This document shows positions 8,975-17,657 of a stretch of 64,000 bases of DNA, piece after piece. Numbering within the stretch: the first letter of the stretch is position 1; every line of letters begins with the position of its first letter. Below the pieces are notes generated by a model, which saw only the letters and a list, made by a program, of their open reading frames with translations, did no database searches and was not told where the DNA came from. Origin of the DNA: DAHUXN01 sp963811805 (GTDB lineage: Bacteria > Acidobacteriota > Terriglobia > Acidiferrales > UBA7541); the NCBI GenBank assembly GCA_963811805.1, contig CAWESU010000001.1:558001-622000 (forward strand), in the 5' to 3' direction. The position numbers were made by a program, and so were the translations under genes.

Positions 8975-9688
8975 TTACATGTCCTCGCGGTTGGCAGCTA
9001 AACTACTGATATTAAAGCAGTTCGCTTTTCCGTGACGAATGTCGAGCCCATGCAGCCAGAAAACCACGTCTTCTGCGATATTCGTCGTGTGATCCGCGAT
9101 GCGTTCCAGATTGCGAATGGCCAAGACAAACTGCATGTTCGCGGCAACCGACGACGGGTCTTCCTTCATTTCAGACAATAGGCGCTCAAACATGCGATCC
9201 CGAAAATCATCGACTGCGGGCTCTGCCTCTAGAACCTCATTTGCAAGAGTGATGTTGCGGCACGTCAACGCGCTCAAGCAGCGGCTCACCATGCTTCGCA
9301 CCGAAGCGCTCATCGGCTCAAGCTCCAGCGGTGCCGCCACGTCCGGCATCTGCGAGAGGGAGATGACGCGCTGAGAAATGTTGACAGCGAGGTCCGCCAT
9401 GCGTTCAAGGTCATTATTGATTTTCAGGCAGGCGACGATGTGCCGAACCTCATGTTCCGAGACACCGCCTTCGCGGAGAACGCGGATGGCATGATCATCA
9501 ATGATGATTTCCATTTCGTTGATGCGCGGCTCGGTGAGAAATACGCCGCTGGCAATCTCACCGTTGCGTGTCAACAGTGCCTCAATCGCGCGGTTGACGG
9601 AGCCTTCGACGGTGCGGGCCATGGAAACGAGATAGCTCTCCAACGCGGTTTGGTAAATACTGCCGGGGCCAGTGGCCGGAGAAGCCAT
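8975..9688 (-). CDS. Second PhoU-family protein
   Basis: A 237-aa PhoU paralogue with the two metal-binding helix motifs, KINNDLERMADLAVNIS and NLERIADHTTNIAEDVVFW. Compared with the pst-linked PhoU, glycine is replaced by alanine in both ERxxD cores. It lies between phoR (114 nt upstream) and the porin gene, so it may act on the PhoR kinase while the other copy acts at the transporter. That division is inference. Both copies look intact. Confidence 0.9.
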   Translation of the reverse strand: MASPATGPGSIYQTALESYLVSMARTVEGSVNRAIEALLTRNGEIASGVFLTEPRINEMEIIIDDHAIRVLREGGVSEHEVRHIVACLKINNDLERMADLAVNISQRVISLSQMPDVAAPLELEPMSASVRSMVSRCLSALTCRNITLANEVLEAEPAVDDFRDRMFERLLSEMKEDPSSVAANMQFVLAIRNLERIADHTTNIAEDVVFWLHGLDIRHGKANCFNISSLAANREDM

Positions 9689-9801
9689 TTTCCCTCCGTG
9701 GATCCAGAATCCAAGCCGAGCGGTCTCACCTGGCTGAATTCCGCAGGAATGGTTGTTACGCGCAGAGTCTGCGCGATCTGCTTTGCAAGCAGATGAAGAA
9801 T

Positions 9802-11649
9802 CTATGAATTCCTCGAGAGTTCGGGAGGCACGGACGGTTGAACAGGCACGGAAAAATGAAATGCGGAGCCGTTCCCGACCTCGCTTTCAACCCAGATCTT
9901 CCCGCCGTGAGCCTCCACGACGTGCTTCGCAATCGCAAGACCGAGACCCGTGCCGCCCACTTCCCGGGAGCGAGCGGCATCGACGCGATAGAAGCGCTCG
10001 AAGATGCGGGGCTGGTCGGACTGGGGAATGCCAATGCCTGTATCCGATACGGTCACGACAGCGAAGCCGTCATCGACCGCAGCAGTTACGTCCACGCGGC
10101 CGCCAGCGGGCGTGTACTGGATGGCGTTGTCGAGCAAGTTGCGCAGAACGTCGCGCAGAAGGTTCGCGTCCCCGCGTACGCGAGGCAAATTGGGAGGTAA
10201 ATCAGGCTCGGTGATGGTGAGCTTTTTCTGAGCCGATGCAGCCCGCGCTGCCTCGATGCCACCGTCGACAAGCAGTTTTAGGTCGACCGGCTGAAAGTCC
10301 GCGTTCATCTTCCCTGCCTCGATTTGCGAAAGCCTGAGAAGATCATTGCTCAGACGAGCCAATCGGGCAGCGTGATTGCCAATGATTTCGACGAAGCGCC
10401 GATTATTAGCTCTGTCTTCCAGCGCGCCGGTCAGTAGGGTCTCCGCGAATCCCTGAATGGCAGTGAGCGGGGTACGAAGCTCGTGGGAAACGTTGGCGAC
10501 GAAGTCTTTTCGAATCTGCTCCAGGTGGCGGAGTTCTGTGATTTCGTGAAGCACGATGACCACGCCTCGCGAGGCCGATGAAGGCGAACCGGCCTGCGCT
10601 CCCGCCGTCTCAAACGGCGTAATGGGAGCAACAGTGGCGGAGAAATTGCGCGGGCGCGCTCCGCCAAAGGAAATCTCGCCAATCAAAGTCTTGCCGGTGG
10701 CCAGCGCCTCAGGGATTAATTCGAGGACGTCAGGCTGGCGTATGACTTCGATTGCGGACCGGCCTACAACATCCCGCACATCAACGTTCCAGATCCTAGC
10801 GAATGCTTCATTGCAGAATACCAGGCGCGATTCGGCGTCGACGGCCGCCACGCCCTCGGCCATGCTGCGAAGAATTGCGGCGGAACGATTGCGCTCGTCG
10901 GTGAGGGACCGAATCGTGGCGCTAAGCCTCCCGGCGGTTTCGTTCAGCTCCGCCGCCAGCTCGCCCAATTCGTCGTTACCGGGCTCTCCGTGCAGAGAGC
11001 GGAAGTCTCCTGCCGCAACGCGGCGAGAGAATCCCTTGAGGTTTTCGATCCGACGCACGAATCCTCGAGAGAACAGCAAAGAGACACCGACGCCGGCGAT
11101 CAGAATTAACGCAGAGACCTTCCAAAGGGCATTACGAACGGAGGCGAGGGAAGTGCTGATGGGAGCCAGAGGAGCGGCGAGGCAAATAATTACTGGAGGC
11201 TGGGCTGGACGATCGAAACGAACAGCCCAATAGACCATATCGCGGTCCAGGGCGCGGCTATGCCGGACGAAGGCCCCTTGTCCTTGAGTCACAGCAGCGC
11301 GAAACTCGGGCCGATCGGAGTGATTTTCCATCGTTTCGGCGTCATGGGCCGAATCGGCCAGCACTCGACCATCTGCGGCAATCAGCATCACACGGGCGCC
11401 ATTTCGCGACATCGAGGAAGCCCAGGAAGCTAGCGCCGCATTATCGTCAAACTCCGGAGGGTGAGCGCGAGCAACCTGCGCGAGAGAGCTGAGCTGCTGT
11501 TCGGCAGCGCCAATATATTCCTGGCGGAGGATCTGGCCGACATAAAAATCCACGCTGATCAAGACGACAAACAGAAGGAACAGGTAAGTGAGGCCCAGCT
11601 TCCAGAAAAGACTAACTCGCGGCGGTTTCAAAGAGGTAGCCTGCTCCAC
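9802..11649 (-). CDS. phoR: PhoR-type sensor histidine kinase
   Basis: A 615-aa membrane kinase. Membrane segments at about 12-35 and 176-198 enclose a periplasmic region of about 140 residues, longer than in E. coli PhoR. HAMP (about 198-250) and PAS (about 255-320) follow. Then come HisKA with the phospho-acceptor in FVANVSHELRTPLTA and an HATPase domain with LRNLLDNAIQYT, DTGIGIP and GGTGLGLAI. The gene overlaps the phoB-like regulator by 38 nt. With pst and phoU downstream, a phosphate-starvation role is likely. Confidence 0.88.
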   Translation of the reverse strand: MEQATSLKPPRVSLFWKLGLTYLFLLFVVLISVDFYVGQILRQEYIGAAEQQLSSLAQVARAHPPEFDDNAALASWASSMSRNGARVMLIAADGRVLADSAHDAETMENHSDRPEFRAAVTQGQGAFVRHSRALDRDMVYWAVRFDRPAQPPVIICLAAPLAPISTSLASVRNALWKVSALILIAGVGVSLLFSRGFVRRIENLKGFSRRVAAGDFRSLHGEPGNDELGELAAELNETAGRLSATIRSLTDERNRSAAILRSMAEGVAAVDAESRLVFCNEAFARIWNVDVRDVVGRSAIEVIRQPDVLELIPEALATGKTLIGEISFGGARPRNFSATVAPITPFETAGAQAGSPSSASRGVVIVLHEITELRHLEQIRKDFVANVSHELRTPLTAIQGFAETLLTGALEDRANNRRFVEIIGNHAARLARLSNDLLRLSQIEAGKMNADFQPVDLKLLVDGGIEAARAASAQKKLTITEPDLPPNLPRVRGDANLLRDVLRNLLDNAIQYTPAGGRVDVTAAVDDGFAVVTVSDTGIGIPQSDQPRIFERFYRVDAARSREVGGTGLGLAIAKHVVEAHGGKIWVESEVGNGSAFHFSVPVQPSVPPELSRNS

Positions 11650-12316
11650 GAACGGTCTTCAGATACTCCGGCCTTTCGGGGTTCCGCTCAACCTTTTCGC
11701 GTAAGCGGCGCACGTAGACATCCACGCTGCGCGGCGTGACAAAACGATCCGTGCCCCAAACGGCATCGAGCAACTGGTCGCGAGAAAACACGCGATTGGG
11801 GCGAGACGCAAGATAGTAGAGGAGGCGGAATTCGAGCGTGCTGAGCGGCAGGGTGCGGCCTTCGCGTTGTGCGCGGTACGAAATTGGATCCACACGGAGC
11901 GCCCCTATTTCAAGAAGTTTGGCCTCTTCGCCCGGCGGTTGAACACGCCTGAGAAGCGCCTTCACGCGAGCCACCAGCTCGCGAGGACTAAACGGCTTGG
12001 TGACGTAGTCATCGGCGCCAAGCTCTAGCCCGACCACACGATCCGCCTCTTCGCCGCGTGCCGTAAGCATCAGAATCGGCAGCCGACCGAGCCGGTCATC
12101 GCGGCGAATTTCCCTGCAAATCTCCAGGCCGGAAAGCTTCGGCAGCATAAGATCCAAGATCAGCAGATCGGGCGGTGATTTCCTGATTTGCGCCAGGCCC
12201 GTTGCGCCGTCACCGAACGCGGTTACCTGGTAACCGTCCTTCTCGAGATTATAACGGACCAATTCGACGATGTCTTTGTCGTCTTCGACAACCATTATGC
12301 GAGCGCGCAGAGGCAT
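11612..12316 (-). CDS. phoB: PhoB-type response regulator (OmpR family)
   Basis: A 234-aa regulator. The receiver has the acidic pair in VVEDDKD, phospho-acceptor Asp in LLILDLMLP and the conserved Lys in VTKPFSP. A winged-helix domain ends in VDVYVRRLREKVERNPERP and VRGAGYLFE. It is the first gene of the phoB-phoR pair, overlapping the kinase. The family covers PhoB, PhoP and others; the pst/phoU context supports control of phosphate genes. The upstream gap has an AT-rich stretch near 12375-12390 that could hold its promoter. Confidence 0.88.
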   Translation of the reverse strand: MPLRARIMVVEDDKDIVELVRYNLEKDGYQVTAFGDGATGLAQIRKSPPDLLILDLMLPKLSGLEICREIRRDDRLGRLPILMLTARGEEADRVVGLELGADDYVTKPFSPRELVARVKALLRRVQPPGEEAKLLEIGALRVDPISYRAQREGRTLPLSTLEFRLLYYLASRPNRVFSRDQLLDAVWGTDRFVTPRSVDVYVRRLREKVERNPERPEYLKTVRGAGYLFETAAS

Positions 12317-12455
12317 CTTCAGAGATGAGCATAGCGGAATGGGTTCGCGCCTTCAAGGCGGGGAAAGAATCGTTACAGTTTATTTATATAAGCCAGAGCG
12401 AAGCCTTAGTCGCCACATTCTGATGAAATAGTGAGCGATCCCGCTCAGGGGCCGC

Positions 12456-12923
12456 CTATAGCGCAACGTGGCGAGAGGGAGACAATGCAACCCGCAGAAT
12501 TCGCTCCACTTCGTGCCTTTGGTAAGGATGACAGAGGAAATCGAAGGCGCCCGCGTTCATGGCCGCAAGATATTCGCGGTACTCGTTCCCGCATGACGGC
12601 GTGGAAACAATCACCACAGGTACTCCCGGCGTTTGCCGCCTGGCGTGCTTGACCAAGTCCTTGTAGGTGCCGTCTTCAAGTCCAAAACCGCAGAGGCAAG
12701 CGGCGACGCTGCTCGCAGCCAGAAGTCCCTTCGCAGCCTCGACGCCCTTTACCGACTCTATCTCGATTCCCTGGCCCTCGAGAATTCCTGTGAGCGCGTC
12801 GCGAACTTCTAAATCCCTGGTCGCAATCATCACGGTTGCAAAAGCGCAACCACGAGAAGACTCCGGCCAAACGTGACGTTCCGGCAGAACGGATTCCGTG
12901 CTGGTTGCCGCCATCATATTCAT
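12456..12923 (-). CDS. Degenerate single-domain receiver protein
   Basis: A 155-aa protein with a CheY-like outline from about residue 28 (FATVMIATRDLEVRDALTGIL) to 148. The chemistry is lost. The beta-3 strand reads AACLCGFGLEDG, with no Asp at the phospho-acceptor position, and the conserved Lys is replaced in LCHPYQ. The first acidic pair is reduced to TRD. It would be a phosphorylation-independent receiver used for protein contacts. It has no output domain and no partner kinase next to it. Confidence 0.65.
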   Translation of the reverse strand: MNMMAATSTESVLPERHVWPESSRGCAFATVMIATRDLEVRDALTGILEGQGIEIESVKGVEAAKGLLAASSVAACLCGFGLEDGTYKDLVKHARRQTPGVPVVIVSTPSCGNEYREYLAAMNAGAFDFLCHPYQRHEVERILRVALSPSRHVAL

Positions 12924-13199
12924 TGGATTGACCTTTCAGCGAATGTGATGGAGAAGAAGAGAGGAGCCGGCCCAGCCCTTCTGGCCTTGATCTCTCAAGG
13001 CGCCTCGACTCCCCTCCTCTTCCTCCAATCGAACGGAATTAGCATTCCGCGGGAGAATCATCTGCGCAGACGCGTCCGAGAACAATACGGTCGATTCGTT
13101 AGCTGCAACTGGGAATTTCCTGTAGGTGGCTCCGGTATTTCCGAATCCAATGACTTGACGGACAAAAAGCACAGGGCAAAGGCGGAAGGAAATCACATG

Positions 13200-13856
13200 T
13201 TACGGTTCGACGATCTGGTTACGGACCGCGTATCGGACGAGTTCACTTACCGTATGCAATTGCAGTTTGCGCATAATGTTGGCGCGGTGGGTCTCCGCGG
13301 TTTTCACGCTTATACACAAAGAAGACGCCACTTCTTTGCTGCTCTGGCCTTCGGCGAGGAGTTGCACGATTTCGCGCTCCCGGGAAGTTAGCCGGTCGGC
13401 GATCAGTTCCAACGGTTCAGAGTGAGCCGTCGCTGAGCTGAAATTGCTGAGAATCACCTCCGTAGCACGCGGAGTGAAAAACGGCTTGTGCTGCGCCAGA
13501 GTCTCAACCGCGGCCACCAAATCGCGATCAGAGTCCGCCTTGATCATGTAACCGCGAACCCCAGCATCTAGGATCTCTCGAATGAGCTGGTCGGAATAGT
13601 GCACCGACAATATCAGCACTTCGGCGTTCGGCGCCACTTTGCGAACGCGGCGCGCAGCCTCGATGCCGTTCAACTCGGGCATGCTGATATCCATTATCAC
13701 GATATCCGGCTTCATCTCCTCGGCTTTGGAAACCGCTTCGCGCCCCGTGTGCGCCTCTGCGCAAACCTCCCATCCCGGATGGGAGTGCAGCAGAGACTTT
13801 ACGCCGCGTCTCATCAGGTCGTGATCGTCCGCAATCAGGATGCGAAGGTTTTTCAT
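13200..13856 (-). CDS. NarL/FixJ-family response regulator
   Basis: A 218-aa two-domain regulator. The receiver has ILIADDHDLMRRG, the phospho-acceptor in DIVIMDISMPELNG, and Lys in GYMIKADSD. A LuxR-type helix-turn-helix lies at about 150-215 (LTSREREIVQLLAEGQSSKE and SVKTAETHRANIMRKL). No kinase gene is adjacent, so it is an orphan here. Its target genes cannot be deduced. Confidence 0.9.
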   Translation of the reverse strand: MKNLRILIADDHDLMRRGVKSLLHSHPGWEVCAEAHTGREAVSKAEEMKPDIVIMDISMPELNGIEAARRVRKVAPNAEVLILSVHYSDQLIREILDAGVRGYMIKADSDRDLVAAVETLAQHKPFFTPRATEVILSNFSSATAHSEPLELIADRLTSREREIVQLLAEGQSSKEVASSLCISVKTAETHRANIMRKLQLHTVSELVRYAVRNQIVEP

Positions 13857-14195
13857 TCTCGTTCTCGACCGATGTATTCCATCCTTTCAACCGCTGGCGC
13901 CAAGAGCGCGAAAGGGCGAGCGGCCATAACAGAATCCTGTGATTTTATCCTTAGTTCTTTGTCAGAACCGTGTCCAAAATACTGGATTGCCACTCGCGCA
14001 AAACAACTAGGAATTGAACTGCTGCGAGATGCGGTCATACATTTCCCCAGGCTCACTTGCGTCTGCAAACGCAAGGATAGTATCGTCTTTCGAAAACCGT
14101 CAAAGCAACAGCCACTGGCTGCCGAAAGTGCCTCTCTAGCTCCTTCTGACATGCGTCTAGCATCTTGGCTAGGTATGCTCGGCCTGCTCGCACCG
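13857..14195. other. 339-bp gap between two regulators, with a 7-bp stem-loop
   Basis: No convincing gene is seen. A perfect inverted repeat, CTTGCGT and ACGCAAG around a 6-nt loop, lies at 14056-14075. It is about 120 nt past the sigma-factor stop on the minus strand and 200 nt before the NarL-type regulator. It has no T-run behind it on either strand, so it is a weak terminator candidate at best. Confidence 0.4.
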
Positions 14196-14834
14196 TCAGT
14201 TCATTCGATCCGCAAGGCACTCGCGCAATTGCTGTCGCGCGCGCAAGAAACGTGTTTTCACGGCTGATTCCGAGAGATTCAGAATCTTCGCCGCTTCTTT
14301 GGTTTGACGCTCCTGAAGTCCGAGCAACCAAACGACTACGCGGGACGAGCTCCGCAATCCATCGATGGCTTCCCTCAGTACGCGCTGCGCTTCACTTCTC
14401 GTATACAACGCATCGGGATGCGAAGAGTCACCTGCGCACAGCATTTCGAGCGGGTTGGGGCTGCCGGGACCGGGGTCGTACGACAAATGAAAACTCTCCG
14501 AACGGCGCTTGCGTACCTTCATTCTCGCTTCGTTAATCGCAATACGGATCAGCCAGCTGGAAAAACGCGCGTTTCCGTGGAACTGCTCGATGTGCGCATA
14601 AGCCTTAAGCAAGGTTTGCTGCGTCGCGTCTTCAGCGTCTTCCCGATTGGCCGCAATCTTCAAGGCAACGTGGTAGGCCTTTCGCATGTACGGGCGGACG
14701 AGTTTCGAAAAAGCGCCGCTGTCCCCGTTGCGCGCCTGCATGACCAGGAGCATTTCATCTTCGGGCCGGAATTCAGTCTGTGTTTCGACTGCTGGCTGGG
14801 GCTTGGCCGCGGCATCTTTTTTCTCAGCTTGCAC
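14196..14834 (-). CDS. Sigma-70 family (ECF-like) RNA polymerase sigma factor
   Basis: A 212-aa sigma factor. Region 2 is visible at about residues 35-100 (SKLVRPYMRKAYHVALKIA, then NREDAEDATQQTLLKAYAHI). Region 4 lies at about 155-205, with the helix-turn-helix AAKILNLSESAVKTRFLRAR. The N-terminus is a charged tail rich in Lys, Ala and Gln. No anti-sigma gene lies beside it, which is unusual for ECF factors and suggests another mode of control. It is divergent from the SYLF gene across a 481-nt gap. Confidence 0.9.
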   Translation of the reverse strand: MQAEKKDAAAKPQPAVETQTEFRPEDEMLLVMQARNGDSGAFSKLVRPYMRKAYHVALKIAANREDAEDATQQTLLKAYAHIEQFHGNARFSSWLIRIAINEARMKVRKRRSESFHLSYDPGPGSPNPLEMLCAGDSSHPDALYTRSEAQRVLREAIDGLRSSSRVVVWLLGLQERQTKEAAKILNLSESAVKTRFLRARQQLRECLADRMN

Positions 14835-15315
14835 AAGTCACCTCGTCTACTGACTTGGAACTTCCAAAATGGACGGCTCGCCACTCCTGCTAGTGATCGT
14901 GAATCGCCAAAGCGGGGACCGACGGTTGAAACAGCAACTGGTATGAACTGCGTCATCATCTTCTGAACTCCCGAAGACACTTCGACCGTAACCCACGCAA
15001 AACTCATGGTCTATCCGAGGCATGCTGTAACTTCTGTTGGGTATTGCTGTATGCCGAAGGGTATTCCACCCACGCTGCTTGTCGTGTACTTTCCGAAGGT
15101 TCCCCTGCAGTTCTACTCACAAATGTACACGGAACAACTGATTGTCGCGCCGCAAAACGCCTTCTATGCTGCTTGAGTCATGTATTTGAAAGACGGCCGC
15201 AGGACGGCGCCCCGCCCACGTTCGACGACCTTGCCCTAGATCATCAGAGCCTGAGTCCACGTGCTCAATCGGCTCTACGAAGTTCTTAAAGTTCGCACGG
15301 AGGAGGCAAAAAGCC
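14835..15315. other. 481-bp divergent intergenic region
   Basis: This region separates the sigma-factor gene (minus) from the SYLF-domain gene (plus) and must hold both promoters. No open frame with coding character, no RNA gene and no repeat was recognised. A GGAACTT-like element at about 14867, resembling an ECF -35 box, is on the plus strand, far from the SYLF start. Only the ribosome-binding site GGAGGAG just before 15316 is clear. Confidence 0.4.
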
Positions 15316-16035
15316 ATGAAATTGATGCGTCGGATGCTTACCGCGATGGTCGCGATCGTACTGATTGGGTCGACAGTTCGCGTGTGCGCAGCAGACACAA
15401 GAGATACGGAAGAGAAGCGGCTGCGAAACTCGGGCCGTGTGCTCGGCGAAATCATGAACATTCCTGACAACATTCCCCGAGACCTGCTCGATAGAGCCCG
15501 TTGTGTTGTGGTCATCCCATCGGTTTTGAAGGCTGCTTTCGGGGTTGGCGGAAGCTACGGACGCGGCGCCATGGTCTGCCGCACGGGCCCCGATTTTAGA
15601 GGGCCGTGGGGCGCTCCGTTGATGATGGTACTGGAAGGAGGCAGCTTTGGTTTCCAGATCGGCGGACAAGCCACAGATTTCGTGCTGCTTATCATGAACG
15701 ACCGCGGCGCACACAGTCTTCTTCACAGTAAGGTGAAGCTCGGCGCGGATGCGACAGCTGCCGCCGGCCCGGTGGGGCGAGCCGCCGAAGCCGACACCGA
15801 CGCCTACATGCGGGCGGAAATACTAACCTACTCGCGAGCCCGGGGCCTTTTCGCCGGTATCTCATTAGAGGGCGCGACGTTGCATCCGGACCATGACGGC
15901 AATGAAGCGCTCTACGGTCACGGCCTCAGTCCCGAGGACATCGTATTTAGACACCCGGTCACTGTGCCAGCGGCAGCCGATCAACTCGTTTCCCTTCTCC
16001 AAAGAACTTCTCCGCAGGAGAGAGCCGAGCGTTAA
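15316..16035 (+). CDS. Exported SYLF (YSC84-type) lipid-binding domain protein
   Basis: A 239-aa protein with a signal peptide at about 1-25 (AMVAIVLIGSTVRVCAAD), so the mature protein is periplasmic. The rest matches the SYLF/Ysc84 family: ARCVVVIPSVLKAAFGVGGS, YGRGAMVCRTG, PLMMVLEGGSFGFQIGGQ, DFVLLIMNDRGAHSLL and SRARGLFAGISLEGATL are its conserved blocks. The family binds phosphoinositides in eukaryotes; the bacterial role is poorly defined. A GGAGGAGG-like ribosome-binding site fixes the start. Confidence 0.9.
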   Translation: MKLMRRMLTAMVAIVLIGSTVRVCAADTRDTEEKRLRNSGRVLGEIMNIPDNIPRDLLDRARCVVVIPSVLKAAFGVGGSYGRGAMVCRTGPDFRGPWGAPLMMVLEGGSFGFQIGGQATDFVLLIMNDRGAHSLLHSKVKLGADATAAAGPVGRAAEADTDAYMRAEILTYSRARGLFAGISLEGATLHPDHDGNEALYGHGLSPEDIVFRHPVTVPAAADQLVSLLQRTSPQERAER

Positions 16036-16066
16036 TTCACCTCCGCGGAACCCGAAGATCCTGGCA

Positions 16067-16098
16067 GGCTCAGCGGCTTGCACGCCGGCCGCTGAGTC
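16067..16098 (+). terminator. Stem-loop after the SYLF gene
   Basis: CTCAGCGGC at 16069-16077 pairs with GCCGCTGAG at 16088-16096 around a 10-nt loop; a G-T and a G-C pair can extend the stem outward. It starts 32 nt past the stop codon. No T-tract follows, so it would be an atypical terminator or an mRNA 3'-end stabiliser. Confidence 0.4.
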
Positions 16099-16256
16099 CG
16101 ACCAGCGGAACCCGCCACGCTCGACGAATCTCTCGACGGCAGCTGATCATAGAGAACTATCCTCATCGCCAGGGACCTCGTACGAAAAATTTCTTCAGAG
16201 AAGGGCCAAACGATCATTGCGCAACCTGAAGATCTTCCTGATTCGCCGCGGCATTA

Positions 16257-16333
16257 TGGTGGGGCTGGGGAGAGTCGAACTCCCGACACGCAGTTTAGGA
16301 AACTGCTGCTCTATCCGTCTGAGCTACAGCCCC
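16257..16333 (-). tRNA. tRNA-Arg (anticodon CCT)
   Basis: A 77-nt cloverleaf on the minus strand. The acceptor stem GGGGCTG pairs with CAGCCCC, the discriminator is A, and CCA is encoded. The D arm contains AGCTCAGACGGATAGAGC. The anticodon stem GCAGT/ACTGC has loop TTCCTAA, giving anticodon CCT (reads AGG). The T loop is GTTCGACTC. All arms pair well. Confidence 0.97.
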
Positions 16334-16506
16334 GATCATCGGTAGCCTAAGGTTAGCATATTGCCAAACAGTTGCTTCATCTAGCCTCGCCGTACCATGT
16401 ACATTCAGAATACGCTTCACACAGTTACAAACTTGAGCCTGCCGCTGACGGCTGTTAGCATAGTCAGTTAGCATTTCCGCGCCGATTGGCTACTGGCGCG
16501 CTCGCA

Positions 16507-17535
16507 ATGGCTATGGCGACTCGCACGAAAATCAGGCGCCGTCTGCTCGCCGCCCATCGGGCGGTGCGGAGCTGGCGCATGATTGCCAAGGCGCTGCTCT
16601 CCACCAAGCATCCGCTCCTCGCGCATGTCATCCCGATGCGCCGTTGCAACCTCTCCTGCACATACTGCAACGAGTATGACGATTTCTCGAAGCCCGTGCC
16701 GCTTGAGGAAATGGAACGCCGCATCGATCGCTTGGGCTCTTTCGGCACCTCGGTAATCACCATCAGCGGAGGCGAGCCGCTGCTCCATCCCGATCTCGAC
16801 GAAATCATTCGCCGCATCCGCCACAACGGCATCATCGCCGGGATCATCACCAACGGCTACCTTCTGACTGCCGACCGCATCGAGCGGTTCAATCGCGCGG
16901 GCCTCGAATACTTGCAAATCAGCGTCGACAATGTCCAACCCGACGATGTGTCCAAGAAGAGCCTCAAGGTTCTCGATCAGAAATTGAAGCTTTTGGCCGA
17001 GCACGCCGATTTTCACGTCAACATCAATTCCGTCTTGGGCAGCGGCATCAAGCGTCCGGATGATGCGCTGGTTGTCGCGCGCCGCGCCGTCGAGCTTGGT
17101 TTCTCCTCGACCGTCGGCATCATCCACGACGGCAACGGCCAGCTCAGGCCGCTCGACGCGCACGAACGCGAAATTTTCGAGAAAGTCATGACCCTCGGAA
17201 AACGCTCCTTCTCGCGCGTCAATTCCTTTCAGCATAATATCGCCGCCGGACGCGAAAACAATTGGCGCTGCCGCGCGGGATCGCGTTACCTCTACATTTG
17301 TGAGAACGGCCTGGTCCATTACTGCTCGCAGCAGCGTGGCTACCCGGGCATCCCGCTCGCCGAGTACTCCGCCGAGCGCCGGCATCGCGAGTACTACACC
17401 AAGAAAACCTGCGCGCCGAGATGCACGGTTTCCTGCGTCCATCAGGTCGCCGTGCTCGATAATTGGCGTGGCCCCCAAACCATCGCTTCCGACGGCGCCG
17501 CTGACGACCCACAACCCCTCGTCCACATTGCTTAG
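16507..17535 (+). CDS. Radical SAM protein with SPASM-like C-terminus
   Basis: A 342-aa enzyme. The radical SAM [4Fe-4S] motif CNLSCTYC lies near residues 47-54, with the GGEPLL SAM-binding motif about 55 residues later. The C-terminal third holds further cysteines (WRCRAGSRYLYICENG, HYCSQQ and TCAPRCTVSCVHQ), as in SPASM/twitch domains that bind extra clusters. The reaction is unknown. The ATG at 16507 gives a compact N-terminus; an in-frame TTG at 16486 and an ATG at 16513 are alternatives, and none has a good ribosome-binding site. It stands alone between tRNA-Arg and rmuC. Confidence 0.85.
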   Translation: MAMATRTKIRRRLLAAHRAVRSWRMIAKALLSTKHPLLAHVIPMRRCNLSCTYCNEYDDFSKPVPLEEMERRIDRLGSFGTSVITISGGEPLLHPDLDEIIRRIRHNGIIAGIITNGYLLTADRIERFNRAGLEYLQISVDNVQPDDVSKKSLKVLDQKLKLLAEHADFHVNINSVLGSGIKRPDDALVVARRAVELGFSSTVGIIHDGNGQLRPLDAHEREIFEKVMTLGKRSFSRVNSFQHNIAAGRENNWRCRAGSRYLYICENGLVHYCSQQRGYPGIPLAEYSAERRHREYYTKKTCAPRCTVSCVHQVAVLDNWRGPQTIASDGAADDPQPLVHIA

Positions 17536-17657
17536 CGACGGTGCGCGAGATTGACCCGCGACGCTTCGAGGGCTTCGGTTTAAGGCTGTTCGCGCGTTCT
17601 GGAATGCGCTATAGTGGTGGCTGCCTTCACTATTTGTTCGCCTAAGGGGCCTGAGGA

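Noticed and set aside
13853..14152. 99-codon minus-strand frame whose stop overlaps the NarL-type regulator start
   Set aside because: No ribosome-binding site, no recognisable motif and non-coding composition; the overlap with the next start is probably chance.
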